DNA of 49,294 nt from Rubidibacter lacunae KORDI 51-2 (GTDB lineage: Bacteria > Cyanobacteriota > Cyanobacteriia > Cyanobacteriales > Rubidibacteraceae), in the NCBI RefSeq assembly GCF_000473895.1, contig NZ_ASSJ01000060.1:1-49294 (forward strand). The letters run 5' to 3'. The notes beneath the pieces are model-generated. The model had not been told where the DNA came from. It worked only from the letters and a program-made list of their open reading frames with translations, and ran no database searches. This document shows, one piece after another, positions 1 through 8,680 of the stretch. The stretch's first letter is position 1. The number at the start of each line of letters is the position of its first letter. The position numbers were made by a program, and so were the translations under genes.

Positions 1-321
1 GTACAGCCACTCGTCGAGGCTGGCTGCTTCCCAAATCGGGTAGAAGTGCAGACCAATTGCGTTGGAAGACGGCACAACGGCACCGGAGATGATGTTGTTG
101 CCGTACATCAGGGAGCCAGCAACCGGCTCGCGGATGCCGTCGATGTCGACGGGCGGGGCTGCTACGAAAGCGATGATGAAGCAGGTGGTAGCAGTCAAGA
201 GCGTGGGGATCATCAGCACGCCGAACCAGCCTACGTAAAGGCGGTTTTCGGTACTGGTAACCCACTGGCAGAACTGCTCCCACAGGTTGGCGCTCTCGCG
301 CTGCTGCAGGGTAGTCGTCAT
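1..321 (-). CDS. psbA: Photosystem II D1 protein, N-terminal part (cut by window edge)
   Basis: The first 107 residues of D1, the photosystem II reaction-centre subunit in the thylakoid membrane, are present; the gene continues beyond base 1. The translation begins [20 protein letters not shown] and contains the first transmembrane helix ([20 protein letters not shown]) and the lumenal stretch with [15 protein letters not shown], which match cyanobacterial D1 almost residue for residue. The ATG lies at 319-321. Residue 130, which separates the low-light and high-light D1 isoforms, lies outside the window, so the isoform cannot be named. The gene has its own promoter just upstream and follows the HIT gene on the same strand with a 109-bp gap. 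Confidence 0.98.
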   Translation of the reverse strand, partial: MTTTLQQRESANLWEQFCQWVTSTENRLYVGWFGVLMIPTLLTATTCFIIAFVAAPPVDIDGIREPVAGSLMYGNNIISGAVVPSSNAIGLHFYPIWEAASLDEWLY

Positions 322-372
322 GATGAGTGCTTATTGATTATTCGTTGTGGTGCACTTGGCACCATGTGTGTC

Positions 373-400
373 ATGATAGCGAAACCTTGCTGATTGTAAA
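373..400 (-). promoter_or_regulatory. Putative psbA promoter
   Basis: On the minus strand TTTACA (395-400) and TATCAT (373-378) are separated by 16 bp, about 50 bp upstream of the psbA ATG. This resembles the sigma70-type psbA promoters of cyanobacteria. No good Shine-Dalgarno sequence precedes the ATG. The call rests on spacing and similarity only. Confidence 0.5.
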
Positions 401-430
401 GCGAATTTAATATTCATCTAAGCGTCGCTT

Positions 431-772
431 CTACCCAGGTGGCCATTCCATCTGGCGTCCGCCGAGAATATGGAAGTGCAGGTGATCTACGGTCTGACCG
501 CCATCGCGACCGGTGTTGGCAACCACGCGATAGCCATCGCTCAGCCCAGCTTGCTCTGCAATCTGCTTAAGAGTGACTAGTAAGTGTCCGAGGAGGGCCC
601 GATCGCCGAGTTCGGCTGCAGAAAGCCTTGGTATGGGCTTTTTGGGGATCGCGATAATGTGGACGGGCGCTTGCGGGTTGATGTCTTCAAAAGCAAGGAC
701 GAGGTCGTCCTCATATACGATGTTTGCCGGGATTTCTCGGCGAATGATTTTGCCGAAGATAGTGTCGCTCAT
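431..772 (-). CDS. HIT-family protein (HINT-like nucleotide hydrolase)
   Basis: A 113-residue protein of typical HINT length, starting [15 protein letters not shown]; a longer reading to 799 adds nine residues not seen in the family. The catalytic histidine triad is visible near the C-terminus as [14 protein letters not shown]. Upstream, [18 protein letters not shown] is the usual HIT nucleotide-binding strand region. Family members hydrolyse purine nucleoside phosphoramidates or related adenylated compounds in the cytosol; the physiological substrate here is unknown. It stands alone, with psbA downstream on the same strand and a divergent gap holding a MITE-like element upstream. Confidence 0.93.
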   Translation of the reverse strand: MSDTIFGKIIRREIPANIVYEDDLVLAFEDINPQAPVHIIAIPKKPIPRLSAAELGDRALLGHLLVTLKQIAEQAGLSDGYRVVANTGRDGGQTVDHLHFHILGGRQMEWPPG

Positions 773-850
773 AGAGATTGACCGAATTTCTGCTCTCATT
801 TTAGGGGGGTGGGGTCCGACAGCCTGACTATAACGAGTGCGATCTGCGTC

Positions 851-1020
851 TTAGCCTGGATTATTCACGAAGATTTTTACGAGGCCTCAAACCTTTGCTC
901 TGACTAGGCTCCAATCCAGGTGAATAGAAACGCACTGTCATTGAGCGAAAAAGTCTGCAAGTCTTTCACGGCAAAAGCTTTAGGGTCTCCGCATAAGAGT
1001 TCATGAATAATCCAGGTTAG
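851..1020. mobile_element. MITE-like element, 17-bp inverted ends and TTAG duplication
   Basis: In the divergent gap between the HIT gene and the ComM-like gene, CCTGGATTATTCAcGAA (855-871) is the inverted complement of the sequence at 1000-1016, with one mismatch in 17 bp and the outer 13 bp perfect. The two ends are flanked directly by TTAG at 851-854 and TTAG at 1017-1020, as expected of a 4-bp target-site duplication. The 162-bp interior has no coding capacity, so this would be a non-autonomous element mobilised by a transposase elsewhere. The CC-start of the ends and the 4-bp duplication recall IS1380-type elements, but the family is a guess. Confidence 0.72.
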
Positions 1021-1103
1021 AAAATGCAATGGCGTCGCACGTTTATGCGACTGACGAACTCGAACAAAAGTACTAATCTCAACCTACGGGTTGAGGAAGG
1101 AGT

Positions 1104-2633
1104 ATGCTGGCTCGGGTTTGGAGTGCGACACTTGTTGGGATTGATGCCATCAAGGTTGGGGTTGAGGTAGATATATCTGGCGGCTTGCCGGGCATTGTTG
1201 TCGTCGGTTTGCCCGATGCGGCGGTACAGGAGTCGCGCGAGCGGGTGAAGGCCGCGCTCAAAAATGCCGAGCTTGCCTTCCCCATGCGCAAGATCGTTGT
1301 CAATCTGGCACCAGCAGATTTACGGAAGGAAGGACCGAGCTTCGATCTACCGATAGCCGTTGGGATTCTGGCAGCGTCAGAGCAAGCCAGCGCGCAGTTG
1401 CTGCGGGACTATCTTTTCTTAGGGGAAGTGTCGCTAGACGGCAGCCTGCGACCGGTTGCAGGTGTGTTGCCGATCGCCGCTGCCGCTGCACGTCTGGGAA
1501 TTGCTGGGGTGGTGGTGCCAGCGGACAATGCCCGCGAAGCAGCTGTAGTGGAGGGATTGACCGTTTATGGCTGCAAGCATCTTGGTGAGGTTGCCGGATT
1601 GTTAAGCCATCCGCAGCAAGCTACTCCCGTTCGATCGGATGCCCGCGAGCAATCGATCCAATCTCCAGTTGCCGCGCCAGACCTCAAGGACGTGAAGGGA
1701 CAGAGCCATGCGCGACGCGCACTAGAGATTGCAGCCGCCGGCGGCCACAATCTGGTCTTTGTCGGACCTCCGGGAAGTGGCAAAACGATGCTGGCCCGTC
1801 GCCTTCCGGGGATTTTACCGCCGCTGTCCTTTAGCGAGGCCTTAGAGGTGTCCCAAATCCATTCGGTGGCTGGATTGCTCAAGGAGCGCGGTTCGTTATT
1901 ACACGAACGTCCGTTTCGCAGCCCGCATCATTCCGCATCAGGACCTGCTTTGGTCGGCGGCGGCAGCTTCCCGCGACCGGGAGAGATTTCCCTGGCACAT
2001 CGCGGCGTGCTGTTTTTAGACGAGCTGACGGAGTTCAAGCGCAACGTGTTGGAGTACTTGCGCCAGCCCCTGGAGGACGGCTGCATATCCATTTCGCGAG
2101 CGCGTCAGTCGGTAGGATTTCCAGCGCGGTTTACGCTGATTGCAAGCACGAATCCTTGTCCGTGCGGGTACTACGGCGACCCAATCCAGTCTTGCTCTTG
2201 CTCGCGAGCGCAGCGCGAGCGCTATTGGGCGCGTCTCTCCGGTCCGCTCATGGACCGCATCGACCTACAGGTTGCGGTCAATCGGCTCAAGCCCGAGGAG
2301 ATGACTCGCCAGGCACGGGGCGAGTCATCGGCGAGCGTTCGCGATCGCGTGAAGGCTGCTCGCGAACGGGCGTTCCATCGCTTCCAAGCTACCGGACTGA
2401 GTTGCAATGCCGAGTTGCAGAACCAGCAGCTGCAACGTGTCTGCACCTTGGACGATGCCAGCCGCGGGTTGCTGGAAGGGGCGATTAGACGTTTAGGATT
2501 GTCAAATCGCGCGATGGACCGGATATTGAAGGTGGCGCGCACGATCGCGGATCTAGCCGGTACAGATCGGCTGCAAGCCACGCATGTAGCCGAAGCTATC
2601 CAATACCGCACGCTCGACCGCATGCAGCAATGA
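1104..2633 (+). CDS. comM: YifB/ComM-family Mg-chelatase-like AAA+ ATPase
   Basis: A 509-residue protein of normal length for the YifB/ComM family. Residues 1-160 form the ChlI-like N-terminal domain (MLARVWSATLVGIDA, then VVVGLPDAAVQESRERVKAA). The AAA+ core follows with Walker A GPPGSGKTMLARRLPG and Walker B RGVLFLDELTEF, and the end is the Mg-chelatase C-terminal domain (SNRAMDRILKVARTIADL). In naturally transformable bacteria ComM is a hexameric helicase driving branch migration during uptake of homologous DNA; that role here is by family. The ATG follows a purine-rich GAGGAAGGAG. It converges on the RNase III gene; the 169-bp gap between them shows no clear hairpin terminator. Confidence 0.95.
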   Translation: MLARVWSATLVGIDAIKVGVEVDISGGLPGIVVVGLPDAAVQESRERVKAALKNAELAFPMRKIVVNLAPADLRKEGPSFDLPIAVGILAASEQASAQLLRDYLFLGEVSLDGSLRPVAGVLPIAAAAARLGIAGVVVPADNAREAAVVEGLTVYGCKHLGEVAGLLSHPQQATPVRSDAREQSIQSPVAAPDLKDVKGQSHARRALEIAAAGGHNLVFVGPPGSGKTMLARRLPGILPPLSFSEALEVSQIHSVAGLLKERGSLLHERPFRSPHHSASGPALVGGGSFPRPGEISLAHRGVLFLDELTEFKRNVLEYLRQPLEDGCISISRARQSVGFPARFTLIASTNPCPCGYYGDPIQSCSCSRAQRERYWARLSGPLMDRIDLQVAVNRLKPEEMTRQARGESSASVRDRVKAARERAFHRFQATGLSCNAELQNQQLQRVCTLDDASRGLLEGAIRRLGLSNRAMDRILKVARTIADLAGTDRLQATHVAEAIQYRTLDRMQQ

Positions 2634-2802
2634 TGCCAATGTAAGCGCAACGTGTCTGCCAGGCGGCCGCTATGGCAGGAAATCGATTCAGTATCAGTAT
2701 CAACTGCAGCGTGCACTCGAACTGGCTTGCTTCTCTTACATGGGCCGCTTGCTTGCGCTAGTTATATCCCACGCAACGACATTTAAGGGACGACATTTCA
2801 GG

Positions 2803-3552
2803 TTAAGAGTGTTGAGTGTCAGGTCGCTCGGCACCAGAGGATTGCGTATCGGCAACAACTGCGGTGGTGTAGGCGGCTTTAGCTGCCGCTTGCTCGGCCG
2901 CCTTTTTTGAAGGTCCCGTCCCTATACCGAGGCAGTTGCCGCGAAACCAAACCTCGGCAGTAAAACGACTGGATGGATCCGTTGCGACCTTGGCTGCACG
3001 CACGCGATATTCCGGCAAGCTTTTGTGCTGCGCCTGAGTCCATTCTTGGAGGGCGTCTTTGTAGTTGTAGAGTGCTGGGTCGCGGCGGATGTCGTCTGCC
3101 CGGGGCACCAATAATGGGTCGAGCCAGGGACGGACCAGATCGAACGAGTGCGTACTGGCATAAAGCGCGCCCAGTACGGCCTCAAAGGCATCGGCCAGAC
3201 GCGATCGTCGACCTGCAGGGTCTCCTGCCGCGCCGGTTGACATGAGCAAATAGCGCTCTAGTCCCAATCCATCTGCGAGTTCGGCGAGGACGCGATCGCT
3301 GACCAAAATCGAGCGCAATGCCGCAAACTCGCCGACCGTGCCGTCGGGGTACATCTCTTGGAGCAACTCCGATGCAGCCAAACGCAGCACAGAATCGCCG
3401 AGAAACTCCAGCTGTTGGTAGTTGACGCACGACGCGCTCGGGTGAGTTAGGGCACGGTCGAGTAATTCCCAGGCAATTGGGGCATCAGCCGGCAGTCCGA
3501 GCTTGAGAGTCAGACACTGTAAGTGTTGGAGGCGGGGTTGCGGTACGGTCAT
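2803..3552 (-). CDS. rnc: Ribonuclease III
   Basis: A 249-residue double-strand-specific endoribonuclease for processing rRNA and other structured RNA. The catalytic domain carries the signature QQLEFLGDSVL and the second acidic cluster LADAFEAVLGALY, which supply the Mg-binding Glu and Asp residues. After a linker, a C-terminal dsRNA-binding domain is seen (YKDALQEWTQ to GPSKKAAEQAAAKAAY). The ATG at 3550-3552 (MTVPQPRLQHL) is preferred; an upstream extension to 3627 has no family support. Cyanobacteria commonly have two full-length RNase III genes and a mini-III; this is a full-length one. Confidence 0.95.
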   Translation of the reverse strand: MTVPQPRLQHLQCLTLKLGLPADAPIAWELLDRALTHPSASCVNYQQLEFLGDSVLRLAASELLQEMYPDGTVGEFAALRSILVSDRVLAELADGLGLERYLLMSTGAAGDPAGRRSRLADAFEAVLGALYASTHSFDLVRPWLDPLLVPRADDIRRDPALYNYKDALQEWTQAQHKSLPEYRVRAAKVATDPSSRFTAEVWFRGNCLGIGTGPSKKAAEQAAAKAAYTTAVVADTQSSGAERPDTQHS

Positions 3553-4768
3553 GGATTCGCAGTTGCGTGCAGTTGCGATTTTCGAGAGTGGGGCTCTCGG
3601 TGTGCCCGAATCCCAGCAGTGCGGCATCGCCGCTTAGAAATTGCTCGGCAGTCGCAGCAAGTATCAGCGTAAAGGCAAAAAAAATAGCCTTGGGTGCGAT
3701 TGCAGGTCCATTCGCTCAACACTCGTTCATGCGTTGGGTTATCGCTACTTAGGCACGGATATCATACCCAGCTGCTATTCCTAACGAAGAAGCGTGCGAA
3801 CGAACCCAGCTTCCGACGGAACTTGCTCGAGGCGTGCGATGAAGGAACGTTTGATTTTGAGGACATCTGCAGGCGAAAGGTTGAAGATGTCCCTAATTAG
3901 TTACTTTAGGGGAAGGATAAAAAGTCGATCTGTTCGACGCTGGTTTAATAAAGATTTCGAGCCGGCTCGAACGAAGACCTATCGTTTAAGCCATTCTCTG
4001 CCTGCAGTAACAAAAACAGAATTATAGCAAGCTGCACCAAGCTGTAGGCAGAGGCTGAAATGCCTGATTTGTAATAGTCTTCAGCTTAGGTCCGTACTTT
4101 GGAAAGTCCCTCACCCTCTATTCTTTACCCTGAACCATTCTTGCTAGATCGAGTGGCGACCAATTTCAGTGTGGAGCTGTTCGACCTGAACATCAATGCC
4201 ATGCTGTCCGTGCTCATATGTCAGCATGCTGGTGATGCTGACAGCAACAACAGGCAGCAGCAAGAAAGTATTGAGGATAGTTGCGCGAAGCAAGAGCAAA
4301 GCGCGCGAAAGGAGCAAACGAACTACACCCGAGATCGATGGGGATCCAGTGGGCTGCTGGAGCGGCGAAATGTAATACACATAGTGCAAGCTAAACATGC
4401 ACTTACAATTGCCCTAGACAGCATTGAAATCCCCAAAAAGTAACGGCACGTTTGGGTGCTAGAGCACGCCGCCCTCGCTCGCGATCGCTCGCGATCGCTT
4501 TCGTAGAGGGCGAGCAAATGCCTCTGCGGGTGGAACTTCGCAGTTTCGACGGGACCGCACGAGCGCATGGAAACCAGGCTTTGAAGGGTGCGGATGTACC
4601 CGGGAGCGATCGTTTACAAGGTTCGTGCACGACATCCATTGCCGCTTGCTGAGTTTGCCAGGAAATGCCAATGCGATCGCCTCGCAACGAATGCAGAGGG
4701 CTACATACTGTCGGCGATCGCCGCGAAAGGGGCACAATCTTGAGGTAGGAATTCGGTCGGTTTGTGCC
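3553..4768. other. 1.2-kb gap without a supported intact gene
   Basis: This long stretch between rnc and the cobalamin fusion gene contains only weak open frames with no recognisable protein. It holds a perfect 9-bp inverted repeat with a 7-bp loop (TGTCAGCAT at 4219-4227, ATGCTGACA at 4235-4243), a possible sensor-protein remnant on the minus strand (listed separately), and two GCGATCGC palindromes 10 bp apart at 4481-4488 and 4491-4498. It is probably decayed sequence. Confidence 0.5.
4144..4398 (-). pseudogene. Possible N-terminal remnant of a membrane sensor protein
   Basis: The minus-strand frame reads through a basic segment and one hydrophobic helix (NTFLLLPVVAVSITSMLTYE), followed by a polar stretch HGQHGIDVQVEQLHTEIGRH. 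This layout resembles the start of cyanobacterial Cache-type sensor kinases and cyclases (helix, then NGQ..V..L...L..EI), but the frame stops soon after and no downstream domain follows. There is no convincing start or ribosome-binding site. It could equally be chance coding in G+C-rich DNA. Confidence 0.22.
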
Positions 4769-6658
4769 GTGAGCGACCCGTTATTTGTCCCGTATCTTCC
4801 CCTTTCCGCGATTGCCCTGACGCCGTCCGCAGCTCGCACGCTCCAGCCGCTGGTGGCGGCCGGCGCGACGCTGTGGGTGCCGCCCGCGCTGATGCCGCTG
4901 CCAGATGCTCGACCCTATGAAGAACCGTTTGGGGCGTGGCTTGCCGCCCAGTGGCTGCAGCAGCGAGCTTTTGTCTTCGCGATGGCTACCGGTGCAGTCG
5001 TGCGAGCGATCGCGCCGCTGTTGAGCAACAAGTCCAGCGACCCGCCTGTGGTAGTGGTCGATCGCGCCGGCCAGTTCGCGTTGGGACTCTGCGGCAGCCA
5101 TGCCGGTGGCGGCAATCGTCTGACGCGCTTGGTCGCCAACTATCTTGGCGCAGTGCCGGTTTTAACTGATGCGGCAGCTGATGCAGACCTGCCGAGCGTC
5201 GACGTGTTGGGCGTGCCTTTTGGCTGGCACCGAGGGAACGGCAACTGGACGGCCGTAAGTGCCGCTGGTGCGCGGTCGGAGCCGATCCGGGTGTGGCAGT
5301 CTGCCGGGTCGCATCTCTGGCGCGAGCAGTTGCCTGACGACCATCCTTTTGTTTTTGCAACGGACGCCGCAACTGCACCACTCGCTCCGGAGGCGGCCGG
5401 CAAGCCCATAGCAGAGCTGTGGATCGATGCGGTCGAGCGGGAATTTCCCCCCGAAACAGCAGCCGTGCAGTGGCACCCGCGGGTGCTCTGGATCGGCATC
5501 GGTTGCGAGCGGGGGACGCCACAAGCACTTTTGGAATCGGCGCTCGCGCGCGTGCTGGCAGAACGGGGTCTGACTGCCGAGGCAATTGCAGGCGTTGCCA
5601 CGCTGGACCTCAAAGCCGACGAGCCGGGCCTGCGGTCGTTCTGCCGCGATCGCGACCTGCCGCTACAGGTGTTCGCACCGGAGGTGCTGCAGGCGGTGCC
5701 CGTGCCCAATCCGTCAGAGGTGGTCGCCGAAGCCGTTGGCACGCCGAGCGTTGCCGAGGCAGCCGCGCTGCAAGCCGCGGGCGATGGGGCAGAGTTGCTG
5801 GTGCCAAAGCAAATCGAACGTGGGGAAGGCGGAGCAGCCACGATCGCGATTGCGCAGGCAGTTTACGAGTTCACTGGACGAAGCGGGCGGCTGTACCTAG
5901 TCGGGATCGGTCCTGGCGCGACCGCGCAGGTCACCCCAGCAGCACGGGCAGCGCTGCAGCAGGCCGACGTTCTTGTTGGGTACGCGCGCTATCTGGACTG
6001 CGTTGCACCGTTGCGACGGCCGGGGCAGATTGTCGAACCCTATCCGATCGGGGCGGAGTTGGAACGGGCCCGTCGGGCGATCGCACTGGCCGAATGGGGG
6101 CTAACGGTTGCCGTCGTTTCATCAGGGGATGCAGGCATCTACGGTATCGGTGGCGTGGTTATGGAAGAGCTGCGCCAGTTGGGATGGGACGGACGCGAGC
6201 CGGCAGTCGAGATTTTTCCCGGCATCACCGCGCTGCAGTCGGCTGCCGCGCGCGTTGGTACGCCCTTGATGCACGATTTCTGTGCTATCAGCCTCAGTGA
6301 TTTACTTACCCCTTGGAGCGCGATCGCCGCCCGTCTGGAAGCTGCCGCCAGTGCCGATTTTGTGACGGCTCTCTACAACCCGCAGTCGCGCGATCGCAAG
6401 CGCCCTTTTGCAGCAGCTTGCGAGATCTTTATGCGCTACCGCGATCCAGAAACACCCGTGGCAATCGTGCGCAATGCTCTGCGCAAGGACGAGCGCGTCT
6501 ACCGCACGCAGCTCGATCGCCTAGAAGATGCGCCGGTGGATATGGTTTGCACGGTTATCATCGGCAACCGCAGCACGCAGTTTTATGGCGACTGGATGCT
6601 GACGCCGCGCGGCTACCTCGGGTTCGGGGCAGATGAAAATACGCCTGCAGACGATTAA
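4769..6658 (+). CDS. cobJ: CbiG-CobJ fusion: cobalt-precorrin-5A hydrolase / precorrin-3B C17-methyltransferase
   Basis: A bifunctional cobalamin (vitamin B12) enzyme of about 629 residues. Residues 1 to about 360 are CbiG, which opens the lactone ring of cobalt-precorrin-5A (motifs GLCGSHAGGGNRLTRLVANY and LWIGIGCERGTP). From about residue 375 to the end is CobJ/CbiH, the SAM-dependent ring-contraction methyltransferase, with LYLVGIGPG, VSSGDAGIYGIG and the typical ITALQSAAARVGTPLMHDFC. Such CbiG-CobJ fusions are usual in cyanobacteria. The GTG at 4769 (VSDPLFVPYLP) is chosen because the family's conserved sequence begins there; an ATG at 4625 would add 48 unrelated residues. The partner cobI lies 36 kb away. 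No cobalamin riboswitch is recognised upstream. Confidence 0.92.
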   Translation: MSDPLFVPYLPLSAIALTPSAARTLQPLVAAGATLWVPPALMPLPDARPYEEPFGAWLAAQWLQQRAFVFAMATGAVVRAIAPLLSNKSSDPPVVVVDRAGQFALGLCGSHAGGGNRLTRLVANYLGAVPVLTDAAADADLPSVDVLGVPFGWHRGNGNWTAVSAAGARSEPIRVWQSAGSHLWREQLPDDHPFVFATDAATAPLAPEAAGKPIAELWIDAVEREFPPETAAVQWHPRVLWIGIGCERGTPQALLESALARVLAERGLTAEAIAGVATLDLKADEPGLRSFCRDRDLPLQVFAPEVLQAVPVPNPSEVVAEAVGTPSVAEAAALQAAGDGAELLVPKQIERGEGGAATIAIAQAVYEFTGRSGRLYLVGIGPGATAQVTPAARAALQQADVLVGYARYLDCVAPLRRPGQIVEPYPIGAELERARRAIALAEWGLTVAVVSSGDAGIYGIGGVVMEELRQLGWDGREPAVEIFPGITALQSAAARVGTPLMHDFCAISLSDLLTPWSAIAARLEAAASADFVTALYNPQSRDRKRPFAAACEIFMRYRDPETPVAIVRNALRKDERVYRTQLDRLEDAPVDMVCTVIIGNRSTQFYGDWMLTPRGYLGFGADENTPADD

Positions 6659-6707
6659 CACCGATGCCGCGCGAACGGCATGCTTCAGGACCTTATCATC
6701 AAGATCG

Positions 6708-7949
6708 TCAAGGCCCGCAAAGGGCATCGCCGAGGCGATCGCGGCAGAAGGCTTGTTCTTGGGCGTTGAGGTCGGTCCACTCGACGTCGCGGCGGAGAAC
6801 GATACCGTTGTGACCGGCTAGGAAGCGCGGGAGTTGCCCGTAGGCAATTGTCTCCAAGGTGCGAATATCGTAGGTGGTGTAGGTCGTCAGTTCTGGTTTC
6901 TCGAAGTTAACGTCGAGAACCGTTAGGGCTTTCCAGGGCGGGAGGTTGCTATCGATCAGCGGGCGCGGACCCGAGCCGAGAATGCCCATGTGCAGCAGCT
7001 GTAAGTCGCCGCGATGGCCGGGATAGTAGGCGTGGTGGTGGCCGCTAATATAGGTGTGGACGTTATATCGCTCTAGCATCGCGCGCAGTTCGTCGGCGTT
7101 TGCCATCACTTCCGCCGGTTCGTTACGCCCGACTGCCACGGCGTAAAGCGGCAAGTGCCCGAGCAGGACCCGCAGCTTGGCATTTTGGGCTTCGGGACTG
7201 GCGAGCGCCAGCTCTACCCAAGCCAACTTCTCGTCAGGAATGCGATGCGAGGAGCCGTCCCACGCCAAGAAGAAAACATCGCCGGATTTGAAAGTGTAAT
7301 AGAACGGAAACTCAAAGCGATCGATGAAGTCAATGCCGGGGTCGTGCTCTGGTTCGAGCCAGTATTCCGAAGCCAGGTCGCGTTCGCGTTGGAACAGAAA
7401 GGAACCGCCGACGCCAAGGGCACTGGAGGCATCGTGATTGCCGATGGTGAAACCGTAGGGCAACCCCGCGTTCCGCAGCGGCGCCGCAACGTGCTCGTCG
7501 AATCCCTGCCACATGGCGCGGATTTGTTCATCGGAAAGCGTGGGGTTTTGCCCTGCCACCATATCGCCGCTGCAGACGACGATATCCGGGTTCCAGAACT
7601 GAATTAGCGCCATGCCTTTGTCGACTTCCGGATCGTAGTCCGTTGAGCCATAAATGCCGTTGAGGTCGCTGACGACGACCATGCGTACGTCGCCGCGCGG
7701 CGGATCGAACACCTTACCTGCACCGCCCGCGTTTGCCAAAATCGCTTGCGTTGCCTCAGGGAGCAGTCTTGGTGCGGGTGCGGACAGTTGCGGTTCCGAG
7801 GCGTCGGGTTCGGGTGCGATCGCCTCTACTGGCGGTGACGCATGCGGGGCAGTTGTCTCGGGTTGTTGGGGCGAGCGGCACCCCCACGCCACAACCAGGA
7901 CCAAACATATTCCGATTGCGAGTCTCCGTCCAAAACGCTTCCAGTTCAT
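6708..7949 (-). CDS. Calcineurin-like metallophosphoesterase, probable lipoprotein
   Basis: A 413-residue protein with a signal peptide (MNWKRFGRRLAIGICLVLVV, then AWGC) whose Cys23 is a likely though non-ideal lipidation site. A Pro-rich linker follows (residues 24-65, containing VEAIAPEP). The phosphoesterase domain shows VVVSDLNGIYGSTDYDPE, CSGDMVAG, TIGNHDA, LLGHLPLYAV and YISGHHHAYYPGH, the usual metal-binding motifs. In the first motif the usual D-x-H is D95-L-N97, which seems to be a subfamily trait rather than an inactivating change. It should act outside the cytoplasmic membrane on an unknown phosphoester. It follows the DUF4079 gene on the same strand. Confidence 0.88.
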   Translation of the reverse strand: MNWKRFGRRLAIGICLVLVVAWGCRSPQQPETTAPHASPPVEAIAPEPDASEPQLSAPAPRLLPEATQAILANAGGAGKVFDPPRGDVRMVVVSDLNGIYGSTDYDPEVDKGMALIQFWNPDIVVCSGDMVAGQNPTLSDEQIRAMWQGFDEHVAAPLRNAGLPYGFTIGNHDASSALGVGGSFLFQRERDLASEYWLEPEHDPGIDFIDRFEFPFYYTFKSGDVFFLAWDGSSHRIPDEKLAWVELALASPEAQNAKLRVLLGHLPLYAVAVGRNEPAEVMANADELRAMLERYNVHTYISGHHHAYYPGHRGDLQLLHMGILGSGPRPLIDSNLPPWKALTVLDVNFEKPELTTYTTYDIRTLETIAYGQLPRFLAGHNGIVLRRDVEWTDLNAQEQAFCRDRLGDALCGP

Positions 7950-8119
7950 AGACCAACACTTGCAAGTTGCTATCGAGCCCATTCCTATCGAGCCCATTCA
8001 TTGTCAATCACGCTGCAGTCATTTGACCTGCAGCGCTTCCCCTGGAAAAAAGCAGGCAACCGTCCCAATAGTCTGGGGATAGTCTGGTGCGACCTCAGTG
8101 TTGAAGAGCGAACAGAGAT

Positions 8120-8596
8120 TTAGAGTTTGTTGAGGATCTTGGCAACAATTTGCATGCCTGAGACTGCCTGCCAACCGAAGATACCGAGCATCGCTAGGTT
8201 TAGAGCAATGTGGGTGTTGCGGGCCCATTCATGTCCTTGCTGCATGAGCGGCGTCAGGGCTGCGGCAATTGTCAGCATGCCTACCATACCCAAACCGGCA
8301 AGCAGATGCGGACCGAGGAATAAGCGGCCGTTGTTGATATACGTCACCGCCATCCCGCCGAGACACCCTAGCGTAACTAACGCTAGCAGCGCCGATCCGA
8401 TCTGGTGATGCTTGTCGCGCGACTTCCGCTCGATCAGCAATTGCTTGCGGAGAGCCTTGTCATCCGTCGTCCGTCCCCGCCGCGCCTGCCAGCCGAGATA
8501 GAGCGCGTAACCAGCTCCTGCTAGCAGCACCCACATAAAAATTGGGTGGAATGCCTGCGACCAAACCTTTACCGAATCGGGAATTTCGATGCCCAT
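8120..8596 (-). CDS. DUF4079 family membrane protein
   Basis: A 158-residue protein with about four hydrophobic helices, matching the DUF4079 family of cyanobacteria and plastids. Histidines lie at the helix edges (FHPIFMW, KHHQIGSALL, GPHLLAGLG, NTHIALNLA), reminiscent of b-type haem membrane proteins, but haem binding is only an inference. The ATG at 8594-8596 (MGIEIPDSVKVW) is chosen over an upstream TTG. The metallophosphoesterase gene lies 170 bp downstream on the same strand; a decayed IS lies upstream. Function unknown. Confidence 0.85.
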   Translation of the reverse strand: MGIEIPDSVKVWSQAFHPIFMWVLLAGAGYALYLGWQARRGRTTDDKALRKQLLIERKSRDKHHQIGSALLALVTLGCLGGMAVTYINNGRLFLGPHLLAGLGMVGMLTIAAALTPLMQQGHEWARNTHIALNLAMLGIFGWQAVSGMQIVAKILNKL

Positions 8597-8680
8597 GACT
8601 GCCAGTCCTTGCAAAACTCGCTCTCAAAACCGGACTCTTCAAGCGCGCGCAATTCGCGCTCGGAAATCCTTTGGCTTATT

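Noticed and set aside
46-393. A 115-codon plus-strand open frame over psbA
   Set aside because: It lies antisense to clearly coding psbA and mirrors its codons; no family features.
3794-4027. A 77-codon plus-strand frame after rnc
   Set aside because: No ribosome-binding site, no recognisable domain, and composition like translated noise.
4099-4443. A 114-codon plus-strand frame
   Set aside because: Charged, featureless peptide; the opposite strand looks more protein-like, and even that is weak.
4625-4768. Extended ATG start for the CbiG-CobJ fusion
   Set aside because: The extra 48 residues are unlike any CbiG N-terminus; the GTG at 4769 matches where family similarity begins.
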